From Talpa occidentalis (Eukaryota > Chordata > Mammalia > Eulipotyphla > Talpidae): a stretch of DNA of 64,000 bases. The notes beneath the pieces were generated by a model. The model did not search any database. It saw only the letters and a program-made list of their open reading frames with translations, and was not told where the DNA came from. The translations under genes were made by a program, and so were the position numbers. Shown here one piece after another: positions 37,181 through 46,699 of this stretch; the first letter of the stretch is position 1, and every line of letters starts with the position of its first letter. The DNA is taken from NCBI RefSeq assembly GCF_014898055.3, contig NW_023601433.1:47797876-47861875 (forward strand), given 5' to 3'.

Positions 37181-37873
37181 AGAAGACACAGGAAATGTAC
37201 GTTCTTGACAAAATTGCTGCTGGAATGGCTTTACCCACAATGTTGTTCTCAAAACTCAAGTAATGTCAATGGTCTCCATGTCATTTAGCTCTTAAGTGTG
37301 TAGAAACAGTTTGTCCCTTTGAACATGGCAGCTTTGATGTCAGGTAGATTTTTTACTTGTGGAGCTTAAGTACCATCTAATAAAATTTTTCAAATTGATG
37401 TTATTGCGTGGACAAACTTACATGTTTTTATGACAGAAGACTAAACATTTTCTGAGAAGCAGCTATCTCCCTTTATCACTATATTAGAAAAAAAAGTAAA
37501 TCTTTTGAGAGTGGTATAAATCTTACATGAACATTTGTTAGAGTTGATTTTGGAGGTCTTATTTCATTTATATTTTAGATGATTTTGTGTGCTTGTTTTG
37601 CCTAGACATAGGTTGACATTTAAACTTAATGTTCATATAATTTTTTCCAGGGAAGCATGCTAATTACATCAAGAAATGATAGGAATATAAACATATAGCT
37701 ATTTTAATAATTCTAGGTAATTGTGAATTAATTTCGCTGAGGAAAACCTTGCTTTCACCCACCCTAAATACTGTACTAAAAAAGCTAAAAAAAAAAAAAA
37801 AAAAACCTGTGCCCTCCCCATGGAAAATAACTAATATTAGTTATAGCTTGGTTCATGTCTTAGCTTTTTTTTG

Positions 37874-38160
37874 GTATAGATATCTTCTTTTTTTTTAAGA
37901 TTTTATTTATTAATTTATACAAGCACTGGGTACAGTCAGAAGTGCAGGAAGGTGAGAGAATTCAATAAAGCAGGGAGCAGAACAGGCAGACCGATGGAGG
38001 TACACTGCTGAGGGGAGCAGTGGGCATAGCAGGAGAGGTCTGTGCGCCATTTGGGACCCTCCCCGGTGGCTGGGGATCGAACTAGTACTGCGGAGGCTGC
38101 AGGCAGCTTCGCAGCCCAGCACTCAACTGCTGCACCACCGGGGAGGTCCTGTATAGATAT
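37874..38160 (-). mobile_element. tRNA-headed SINE (type II)
   Basis: SINE 37884-38150 on the minus strand. Type II tail side 'acaagcactgggtacagtca', head CACCACCGGGGAGG. Target duplications gtatagatat are at 37874-37883 and 38151-38160. B-box complement GGGGATCGAACTAG near 38074. Confidence 0.92.
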
Positions 38161-38366
38161 ATTTTGAAACCAAAATATTTGCCTCACTTAAATAATATTG
38201 AGATAATATTGAGAGAACAAAATTTGTAACTGTTTAAGAAGCATATATTATTAGCAAGAGTTGTTGCTAGGTAAGACTTATTCATTAACTTAGCCATGAA
38301 GACTTTTCAAATGTCTACTGCATGTGAAATGCTACATTTAATTCTGTGATGTAAACAAAGAAGTAT

Positions 38367-39047
38367 TGTTACAGGACAGAAGGAGGGGCACCCCAAGACT
38401 CCCAAAATTGCCTGTTCTAAATAGTTTCGGCCATCCACTACCTCAAGACAAAAACGTGTATAAGGCCTTCAGTGGAAAGGAATTTTGTCATAATTCGTGT
38501 GTGATAGAGAGATAGTGTGTAATAAAGAGAAGGGAAAGAATATAGTTAAAATAATTTCCAATTGAACATCCAAAGTTAGCCATCCCCTCCTGGGTAAATG
38601 CTCAGTCAAACAGGTTTGGTCCAAAACAGGGCCACTGAGGCCCAAAAGCTTGCCCCAAGTCTAAGTTGCCTTCTGGTGGGGACCCATAGGAAAGGGGCAG
38701 AAGAGGTCAGACAAGTCTGGAAGGAAATGAGCAAAACGAAAGTATAAGTCAAGATGAAGGCTGCCATTGTCAGCCTCCCCATAGGCCTCATACCCACATC
38801 TCTGTCTCTTTCAAGTGTCTCCTTCCCTGTCCTCCAACCCCCTGGTATAAATCCAAGGCAGAGAAAGAAGTGTTACAGCTTCTTCACATCTCCACTCCAA
38901 ATTCCCCCTACAGGTTTTCTCCTAGTGTTCCATCTCTCTCCACTTCTCCCAGTCTTTTCTAGCTTCTCTTCCCTGCCAGCTCCACCCTTCCTCAGGATGG
39001 GGCAGGGAACGTGGACCCTCTAATTTCTATGGATATCACAATCTTAA
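38367..39047 (-). mobile_element. LTR, family A variant (about 680 bp)
   Basis: Plus-strand start TGTTACAGGACAG at 38367. It shares the family A body ('aggctgccattgtcagcctc' near 38757) with an extra block near 38800-38870 that is also in the 43.8-44.4 kb copy, so these two form a sub-group. The 3' boundary is uncertain, because the typical ATTACA end has decayed ('tcacaatcttaag'). No target duplication found. Confidence 0.7.
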
Positions 39048-39457
39048 GTGTTAGTCAGAACTCCTTCCAGAACTAGTGGAAATTGCAACTCAGATATGGT
39101 AGACCTAATACTTTGTGCATGAGATACCATCATAGACTTGATGTTCAAGCTTGGAAGATGAAAAAGGAAAAGACTGTATCTGATTGAAATTGGAAGACAC
39201 TTAGACAATATATACGCTTTTGACTGAGTTGTTAAGAATACATAGAATCTTGATTACTGGAGGTATCATCAAATCTTCAACATGTTGGAGCACCCAGTGC
39301 TGTGAGGTGATCTGAACTCTGCACATGAATTCCTAAGCAAAGGGCTGCTGGGAAAGGGATCAAGCTGAAGGGTCATTTTGTGAGCTTTTAAAAAGTAGTG
39401 ATGCGCTTAGGTTTGCTCTCTTTTTCCTAAGAGCTGCTGTGGAAGCAGCTGCCTTCC

Positions 39458-40063
39458 TGTAATAGGGTAGTCCCCAGGAAAAGGGGACTTCCAGGTTCCC
39501 AGTCCCACCTAAGGAAGTGTGGAGCTGAGCAGGGAAGAGAAGAAGCTGGAGAGATGACTGGAGGAAGGAAAGAAGGATAGAAAGAGCCAGAAAGAGACCT
39601 GGAGTAGGCTCAAGGAAAGAGAGTCATGTGAAGAAGCTACACTTGCTTCTTGGTCTTGACTAGTTCAAACAGACATGGGTTAGAGACCCATAGGGAGGTT
39701 AACAAAGGCAACTTTTTTCTTGATTTTGCTCCTTCTGTCCCTTACAAGCTGGGCCCCATCTGTCCCTTTCTGATGAGTCCCCACCAGGAGATGCCTTAGA
39801 CTTGTGGCAGGGTAGCTCTGCTTTGGGGCAACCTGTTTGGCTGGGCACTTACCCACGAGGAGATGAGGAACTTGGTGCTTCATTTGAAAGCTATTTTATC
39901 TGTTTTTTCCCTTCTCTTTATTGTACACTAATTGTATTAAAGTTCTCCATTCATGTTCTTTATGCACTAGAGTATGTTTTGTCTTGATGCAGTGGATGGC
40001 AGAACCCATTTAGAGCAGGCAGATTTGGGGTTTTGGGGTACCCTTTATCCCTGCCCTTTAACA
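39458..40063 (+). mobile_element. Solo LTR, family A (606 bp), TSD TTCC
   Basis: Same family as 32381-32960, in the opposite orientation: begins TGTAATAGGGTAG and ends CCCTTTAACA. Target duplication TTCC at 39454-39457 and 40064-40067. The likely poly(A) signal ATTAAAGTTC is near 39935, followed by a short U5. Together with 38367-39047 it makes an inverted LTR pair about 410 bp apart. Confidence 0.87.
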
Positions 40064-40128
40064 TTCCCAGTAGGTGAACTTTCTCCATTCTGCCTCCAAG
40101 GAGGGAAACCTTGTCTTCAGTAATAGAC

Positions 40129-40552
40129 TGTAGTGGAGAGAAATAGGGGAGTAAGTTCAAAGGTGCAGGGGTGTGTGTGTGTGTGAAAGAATTCAGAAAA
40201 GGCAGATTCATTGAATACACTGTGAGGGAGCAGGGGGTATATAGGAAAGGTCAGCAATGGAAAAAGGGTTTGAGGCCCTCTCTTATATTTTTTTCAAGGG
40301 CTTTCTTACTTGGGGTGCCAGTTATTTGCTGGGACGGCTGGTCTTGGGCATTGATCTTTGACCTAGAAAGTATCCAGTCCCTGCTTCCACATTCATGCTG
40401 TGGTGGTAGTCTTGACTAGGTTCCCATAGCAACCTTATCAATTCCCTTATCTGTGCAAGCCTCCCAAACCTGCCTGTTAGGCTAGGAGTAGGAGCTTAGT
40501 TTTTAACCTTATTAAATGGTACCTGGACAAGGATATCTGTTGAACCCTGACA
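40129..40552 (-). mobile_element. LTR, family C (minus copy)
   Basis: Read on the minus strand it begins TGTCAGGGTTCAACAG (complement at about 40537-40552). It contains 'ataaggttgctatgggaacc' and ends in a U5-like part with GAATTCTTTCAC and a (GT)n run (40168-40184). The far boundary is approximate. The U5-like part (40183-40252) is similar to the window's SINE body. Confidence 0.65.
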
Positions 40553-40559
40553 GCTCCAG

Positions 40560-41030
40560 TATTTGTGATTCTGTGTTGCACCATCGATTGATAACTGGTC
40601 CCTGTTACTCTCCTCTACCTTATTGGCTAGAATGACCTTTTTATTGTGTGTGTGTTTTTTTTTTTTTTGTTTTTTTTTTTTGCTACATCAAAGACACTTT
40701 TGTTTGCATTTGTGGTTGTGGATGGCCAGACCCAGAACTGGTGAGTTAGGTTTGGACCTGATTCTGTCCCAGTATTGGTTGTCAGACACTTTGCCTGATA
40801 ACAAATTCACAGAGCTAGAGGGTGGTCAAATTAGAGTGAGTGAAATATGCTAGTCAGGGACCACAAGAGATATTTGATTAGGGAGAGGGTTTGCTGGAGA
40901 AGATAAGTTTAAGATATTTTAGAAGGCTTTTAACTACAACGCTAGATTTTAAACTACTGGGAAAGGGGAAGTTATTCACTGATGATTTCTGAGTAAGAAA
41001 TGAACACAAATCAATATTTCCTGATGATTA
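40560..41030. other. Spacer between two LTR-C copies
   Basis: No assigned repeat or gene. T-rich tracts at 40658-40680. The two LTR-C copies face each other across it, so it could be a remnant of rearranged proviral or host DNA. Confidence 0.4.
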
Positions 41031-41033
41031 ATC

Positions 41034-41432
41034 TGGTGTAGATATTGGGTACAGATATCAAGGGACTAGAAGGTGTTGGGGTATCATTACTAAGGTTAAA
41101 ATCTAAGTCCCTTTCCATTCCTTGCCCAGCTGGCAGGTTTGGGAGGTCTGAATAGATACAGGGAAGCGATAAGGTTGCTATGGGAATTATATCAATGGAT
41201 CACCTTGACCATGAATGTAGAAGCAGGACCAGGACATTCAAGTCCCTACAACTCAGATAATAGGTTGTAAAAGAAAGCCTTAAGCCCTTCTTGGCATGAA
41301 GATAGCACCTCTCTAAACCCCTGCTCTCTTGCAGGGTATTTCAATAAATCCATCTTTTCCTTATCTCTACTCTGTCCTTGGTGAATTCTTTCACCTCCAC
41401 ACCTCTGGCCTCACCCTCATATCACACTGCCA
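41034..41432 (+). mobile_element. LTR, family C (plus copy), with possible primer site
   Basis: The 5' part holds 'gggtacagatatcaagggac', 'actaaggttaaaatctaagt' and 'gcgataaggttgctatggga'. The 3' part has AATAAA at 41343-41348, then 'cctccacacctctggcct', ending near CTGCCA at 41432. Four bases further on comes TTTGGGGGCCCC (about 41435-41446), whose first bases resemble a tRNA-Pro primer-binding site; the rest does not match. No viral genes follow. The 5' boundary is uncertain. Confidence 0.65.
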
Positions 41433-41459
41433 TATTTGGGGGCCCCAACAACAAAATAT

Positions 41460-41950
41460 GTCTTTTTGGTAAAAGACTGATTTAAGAGATGGGCTCTGAA
41501 AGATATGTAAACTTCTCTCAGCAAGAGCTTCTCCTAAGCAGACCTAATTTTCTTATCTCTTTTTTTCTGAAGTTAAATTTACATTCCTTTGTTTTCCAGA
41601 TAAACTCTCTAACTGAACTTTGTTTCTTCCAGCAACCTCCCTGGTCTTAGCTAAACTATTTAGGAAGATCTTTAAAGCCCAGTGGGCATTGCTCAGTCAC
41701 GAGTTTCCCAAGTATACAAAAAATACACATGTCATTATTAAACTTCTTTTTTGGATTTTTTTTTAATCTCACCAATCTGTCTGATGCTTGTTTGATTGCA
41801 TTCCACGTGGGTACAGGATGGTTTCCTTTATACCCCAATGCAGTATCCTAAGAAAGAAGCAGCACAGTGAGATAATAAGTGAAAATGAAATACGATGTAA
41901 AGTCTATGTGAGGTCCCCAAGTACAATGAAAAGATGCTCTCATTTTTTTC
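41460..41950. other. Non-coding stretch, nothing assigned
   Basis: No recognised repeat or gene. It lies between the end of LTR-C and the family B LTR and could contain decayed proviral leader sequence, but I see no gag-like frame. Confidence 0.4.
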
Positions 41951-41954
41951 ATGT

Positions 41955-42515
41955 TGTTACAGGGTAACCCCAATATAAAATGGGTTGCCTGACTGTGGGT
42001 CCTCACCCGTGTGCTTAAAAGGGACTTATTAATACTCAACTGCAGGCACACACAAAAGGTTAATAAAAGGTGATCCATTGGTATTAGTTACCATAGCAAC
42101 CTTATCGCTTCCCTTTATCAATTCAAACCTTCTAAACCTGCCTGCTGGGCAAGGAATGGAAAGGGACTTAGATTTTAACCTTAGTAATGATACCCCAACA
42201 CCTTCCAAGGGAAGGGGAAATGAGGAAATGTACAACTCAGGGAGAAAAGAAGAAGATAAAGTCTTAAATGCATCCTACCTGTTCTGCCAACCTGGAATCC
42301 CAATGGCATGCTGAGAGCTGGGGCGAGCCAAGACCCATGTGTCTGGTTTTATACCAACCCTGGCAGCTTAACTCCACCCTCAGGTCCCAGCAACACTCCC
42401 TTTGGTGATGATGGGATCTGTCATTTCCAGTGTCTTGATGGCTTTGGTGTGGAGTGGGGGTGGAGTCCACAAAACCTGTATGGAATTAGCTCAAGACATC
42501 CTTTTCCCCCTAACA
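41955..42515 (-). mobile_element. LTR, family B, with inserted LTR-C segment
   Basis: Plus-strand start TGTTACAGGGTAACC and end CCCCCTAACA. It matches the copy at 45271-45747 closely, except that 42067-42205 is replaced by a segment of LTR-C in inverted orientation (copy of 41069-41206). Flanks ATGT (41951-41954) and AAGT (42516-42519) could be a decayed 4-bp duplication. The sense is probably minus, by comparison with the 45.3-kb copy. Confidence 0.8.
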
Positions 42516-42519
42516 AAGT

Positions 42520-42962
42520 GAGAAGGGAAAGTGGATGTGCTTAAATGTATCAGAAGTCTTGAGGTAGTGGGGGGTAAGTTGACAAAAAGATATTTCTGAG
42601 GGGAATAGAAATGAACTTATCAAAACAGATTGTCTGTAGACCTGGGAGGGGGATGCCATAGACCCAGAGGCAGTGGAGAATCCAATAGCCTGTCCTGAAG
42701 ACAAACTAGTCAATAGGAAAAGATTGTGGGCTCAGTACACATACACCTCTGTGAAGGGAAGGTGCCATTTTCCTCATCCCCACTTACACATAGCCACCTT
42801 GGACTAAAACTCCCAGGACACTTTGACTCTGATATCCTGAGTGGAGGAGATACTGAGCTAAGTGGCCACGTGAATCTATATGACCCAGAAAGTAGGTTGA
42901 CCTATCTCTCTCGCTTCTGTGGCCCAACTTGCACCCTGGAACTGCTAGTAGGAAGAATGAGG
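42520..42962. other. Non-coding stretch between LTRs
   Basis: No gene or named repeat recognised. Frames at 42726-43052 (plus) and 42784-42981 (minus) overlap each other and have no motif that I know. Confidence 0.45.
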
Positions 42963-42994
42963 AGCACCCCAGAGCCCCCAAGCCTGTCTGTACT

Positions 42995-43838
42995 TGTTAC
43001 AGGGCAGGGAGATGGGCACCCCAGAACCCCCAAACCTGTCTGTTCTAAATAGGTTCTGCCATCTGCCACATCAGACAAAACATGTAAGAGTTTTAATGGA
43101 AGGAACTTTAATACAACTAGTGAACAATACAGACAAGATAAAGAAGACAGTTTCTAAATCAAGCACCCTGGGGCCTCTCTGGTGGCACAAGGGGTTAAGA
43201 CACAGCACTGTGGAGCTACCTGCAGCCACTGCAGTACGAGTTCAATCCCCAGCCAGCCAGAGAGGTGACCCACATGGTGCAGCAGACCTCTCCTGACTCA
43301 CCCTCTGCTCCCCCGGGCAGTGTGTTTCAGTCGATCTGCCTGTTCTGTTCCCCACTCTGTCTCTGGTGAGTCCTCTCACCCCCCACACCTCTGGCCTGTA
43401 CCCCAGTTCTTGTATGCATAAATAAATCTTAAAAAAAATAAATCAAGCGCCCAAATTTACCCAAATGGTATTGGCCCAGAGCACAGCCTGAAAGCCTGCC
43501 ACAAGTCTACAGGTGGGGGCCCATAGAAAAGGATCAGAAACAGCCAGACAAGTATGGGAGGAAAAGAGCAAAATCAAAATCAAGATAAAAGCTGCCATTG
43601 TTAACCTCCCCATGGGTATCTCATCCATATTTGTTTCAACCAGACAGCACCACAAGGCAAGTTTCTTCACGTGTCTCTCGGCTCCATGTGCCTCCTCCAT
43701 TTCTCCTTCTAGGGCTCCATCCTGCTTCCTTCCATTTCCAGTCCCCTCTTCAGCTTCTTCTCCTCCCTGCTCAGCTCCACCCTCCTTTGGGTGGGGTAGG
43801 GAACACGGAACCTCCCCTTTTCCTGGGCACTACCCTGT
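42995..43838 (-). mobile_element. LTR, family A, split by a SINE
   Basis: Plus-strand start TGTTACAGGGCAG at 42995. It carries the family A body ('aagctgccattgttaacctc' at about 43589) and ends near CCCTGTTA at 43840. After removing the SINE and its duplication the length is about 560 bp, the family's usual length. It is joined head to tail to the next family A copy without spacer. The likely sense is minus. Confidence 0.8.
43156..43452 (+). mobile_element. tRNA-headed SINE (type I) inside an LTR
   Basis: SINE about 43169-43439 on the plus strand, head GGGGCCTCTCTGGTGGCACA, then GTTAAGACACAGCACTGTGG (type I), B box GAGTTCAATCCCC near 43238, body 'ctctgtctctggtgagtcct', tail TGCATAAATAAATC. 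Target duplications aaatcaagcaccc (43156-43168) and aaatcaagcgccc (43440-43452) differ at one base. It inserted into an existing family A LTR, so it is younger than that LTR. Confidence 0.92.
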
Positions 43839-44436
43839 TAATGCTCTAAATGGATTCTGCCATCTGCTGCATCAAGACGAAATATCTTCAGTGCATAAGA
43901 CCTCCAATAGAAAAGAACTTTAATATGTAACTAGTGTGAAACAGAGAGAAGAGAAAGAATATAGTTAAAATGGTTTCCCCAAGAAACACCCAAAATTACC
44001 CATCCCTTTGTAGGTAAATGCCCAGTCAAACATGGTTGGCCTGAAGCAGGCCACTGAGGCCCAAAAGTTGCCACAAGTTTCAGGCACCTTCTGATAGGGA
44101 ACCACAGGAAAGGGGCAGATGGGGTCAGATAAGTCCAGAAGGAAAGGAGCAAAATCAAAATACAAGGCAAGAAAAAGACTGCCTTTGTCAGCCTCCCCAT
44201 GGGTTTCTCACCCATGTTTCTTCTAAGTGTCTCCTTCCATGTCCCCCAAGTTCCTGGTGCAAGTCCAAGGCAAAGAAGAAAGTGTGACTTTTTCTTCACA
44301 TGTCTCTCTGTTCTCTGTGTCTCCTTCAGGTCATCATTTTGTCTCTTCAGCTACTCCTCCCTGCTCAGCTCCACCCTTCCTTGAGTGGGCAGGCAACCTG
44401 GAGCTTCCCCTTTCTATGGATCTCACATCATTACGA
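43838..44436 (-). mobile_element. LTR, family A variant, tandem with the previous one
   Basis: It starts at the junction (TGTTA then 'atgctctaaatggattctgc'), so the first roughly 40 bp of the family's plus-strand start is missing. It contains the block 'aagtgtctccttccatgtcc' that is also found at 38.8 kb and ends near CATCATTACG at 44435. The tandem arrangement suggests recombination between LTRs or loss of an internal region. Confidence 0.7.
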
Positions 44437-44599
44437 TATTGCTGGGAAGGAGACACTTGTAGAAGATACATGGAGGAAAGGCATGTAGGAAGGCTGTTTC
44501 TGATCCTTGGCAGAGGCAGTGGCAGTCATTATTTGATCTCATAGTGGATTATTTGTGTTTTCTTTCTCTCCATCTGTCCAAATTCTCTCAGATCTGCCT

Positions 44600-44815
44600 A
44601 ACTCCTTTCTTGCGGTTCCTTGCCAGAAAGTACCTTGTACATGTGGCAACGTCTCAGTGGCCCCACTTTGGGCTGAAACTGTTTATGCATTTGCCCACAA
44701 AAGGATGGGCAATTCAGGGGTTTTTTTTGGGAACTATTATTAGTGATATACTTTTTTCTCTCTCTGTGCACACTAATTCTATTACAAATCTTTCACAATG
44801 AGTCAGCTTTCTTTG
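44600..44815 (+). mobile_element. LTR family A fragment, inverted
   Basis: Diverged match in the opposite orientation to the preceding copies: 'cttgtacatgtggcaacgtc', 'cagtggccccactttgggct' and 'aaaggatgggcaattcaggg' correspond to the complement of about 43925-44100. Only the middle to 3' part remains. Confidence 0.6.
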
Positions 44816-45270
44816 CCTTTGTGTAGTAGTGACTGGACCCTTCTTAAATCATATACCCCTTAATAATTTGGGGCCCCTGGCTCCCTCTCAGTCATGTACC
44901 AACAGCCCAAACTTTTCCTTTTCTTTCCTTCCTCATTAACTTCTATTTTTTTTATTCAAGTTCTTTGAGAATTTTTACCAGATTCATCTCAAAGTCATCA
45001 GCAATATCAGTTTAAGTTGTTACTGTTTGGACCTGAAAGTTATGAGAATGGACAGTGTGGGAGATAAAACAAATTTGTATAGGAGAATAAAAGTAACTTG
45101 GTATATAATTAATTATACATGGAAGGAAAAGGAAAGCAAAGGACAGTGCTAGCCATGTGATTTTCAGTCTGGGACCCAGGAAAATTTCAGAAAGAGGAAT
45201 GTGGTACAGGAAAGAAGGTGAAAAATATACAGACATTTTGTTAATGGGATCTTAATAAATTAACTCAGTC

Positions 45271-45747
45271 TGTTATAGGGCAGCCCCGATACAAAACGGG
45301 GTGCCTGACTGTGGGTCCTCACCCGCGCGCTTAAAAGGATTTATCAATGCTCTACTGCAGGCACACGCGAAAGGTTAATAAAAGGTTTATTTACAAGGGA
45401 AGGGGAAATGAGGAAATGTACAGCTCAGGGAGAAAAATGGGAGACAAAGTTTTAAATGAGTCCTACCCAATCTACCGATCTGGAATCCCAAATGGCACTC
45501 TGAGAGCTGGTCGTGAGCCAGGAGCTATGAAGCCAGGAGGCGAGCGACAGTGAGCGAGCCCAAGGCCCATGTGTTTGGTTTTTATACCCAACGTGGCTGC
45601 TTAACTCCACCCTCAGGTCCCAGCCACCTTCCCTTTGGTGGTGATGGGATTTGTCTTTCCCAATGTCTTGGTGGCCTTAGTCTGGAGTGGGAGTGGAGCC
45701 CACAAAGCCTGTATGGGATTAGCTCAGGACATCATTTCCCCCTAACA
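45271..45747 (-). mobile_element. Solo LTR, family B (477 bp), TSD AGTC
   Basis: Plus-strand start TGTTATAGGGCAGC and end CCCCCTAACA; the termini are inverted repeats. Perfect 4-bp duplication AGTC at 45267-45270 and 45748-45751. On the minus strand it has a TATA box (GGTATAAAAACC at about 45577-45589) and an AATAAA at about 45384-45394, which fixes the sense as minus. Several CpG sites persist (for example CACCCGCGCGC), so it is comparatively young. No internal viral sequence adjoins it. Confidence 0.88.
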
Positions 45748-45754
45748 AGTCCAA

Positions 45755-46175
45755 TCTCATTTATAGTGTTCAAATCCCCTCTATATCATCTTGCCATGGG
45801 AACTTTCAAAGTGAGGACAATCATCTCCAACAACAGGGAAATTTATGTCCCTTCAAACTGTGCATTCTGTCTTTGAAGTTTTGTTCCAGATTTCATGGTG
45901 AAATAAGGTTCAGATTATTGGAAATGTAGGATTTCAAGTCAGTAGAACGATAAAGGTTTGGAATCAAGAGATGAGTTGACATTGTGACAAGTAGTTAACA
46001 GAAACAGTCTATGGAGTGGGAGTGGAGGGAAGAGGAGGTTACTATGATTGGCCCTGACAAGACAGGGGAGGAGAAATAACAAAGAAGAGATAAAGGGTAG
46101 GAAAAATTGTAGACTACTACAATCATGGAGATCATGAAAAGTGAGATCCAAAAGAGGGTAAATAATGTGCCTTTC
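45755..46175. other. Non-coding stretch, nothing assigned
   Basis: No gene or named repeat recognised between LTR families B and D. Purine-rich tract near 46015-46110. Confidence 0.45.
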
Positions 46176-46179
46176 TGAT

Positions 46180-46691
46180 TGTTACTGACAATTGTTGGAT
46201 TGTTACTGACCTAACCAGGTAATACTTCTCGTGCTCAGAAAGCCAGACCCTGAATCATGAGATCATTTGCACACAAGAAGTCCTTTATTAACATGTGACT
46301 CCACTATGGGAGAATGGCAGTTTCATTTTAAAGAAATCAGCTGCCTGAATGGGGGGTGAAGAGAGATTATACAGGAAAGAATGGAATGCAGGGACCTGTG
46401 GGGCATGGGGAGTGTTCCTTCATTTTCAGGTCCAGGAGGGGGTCAGGCAGACTAGGGATAGTTGATCACAATGGATATTGATGCATTTCTGGAATAGTTG
46501 ATATCTTACAAAGTATTGATTTAAAATGATCCCAGGGTGTTCATCAGGTACTAATTTTGTCAAGGTCCTTGGAGGGAACAGAAATGTTTCTTTAAACATA
46601 AGGCAACCCATCATCTTGGCCCTGAGGAATGTAGTACAGAGGCTTCTAAGGCAGGGGTCACATCATTATTCTTAGCTCAGGCCCAATCACA
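46180..46691 (-). mobile_element. Solo LTR, family D (512 bp), TSD TGAT
   Basis: Start TGTTACTGAC and end CAATCACA, flanked by TGAT at 46176-46179 and 46692-46695. It resembles 35532-36030 throughout. AATAAA-type signal on the minus strand (complement of ctttattaac near 46283). The first 21 bp are partly duplicated: TGTTACTGAC occurs at 46180 and again at 46201. Confidence 0.75.
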
Positions 46692-46699
46692 TGATGAAG

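Noticed and set aside
41435..41446. Proline-tRNA primer-binding site after LTR-C
   Set aside because: Only the first bases fit; kept as a remark in the LTR entry and not as a feature.
43513..43923. 136-codon plus-strand frame
   Set aside because: It lies wholly in family A LTR sequence; similar frames occur in the other copies and do not correspond to a viral protein.
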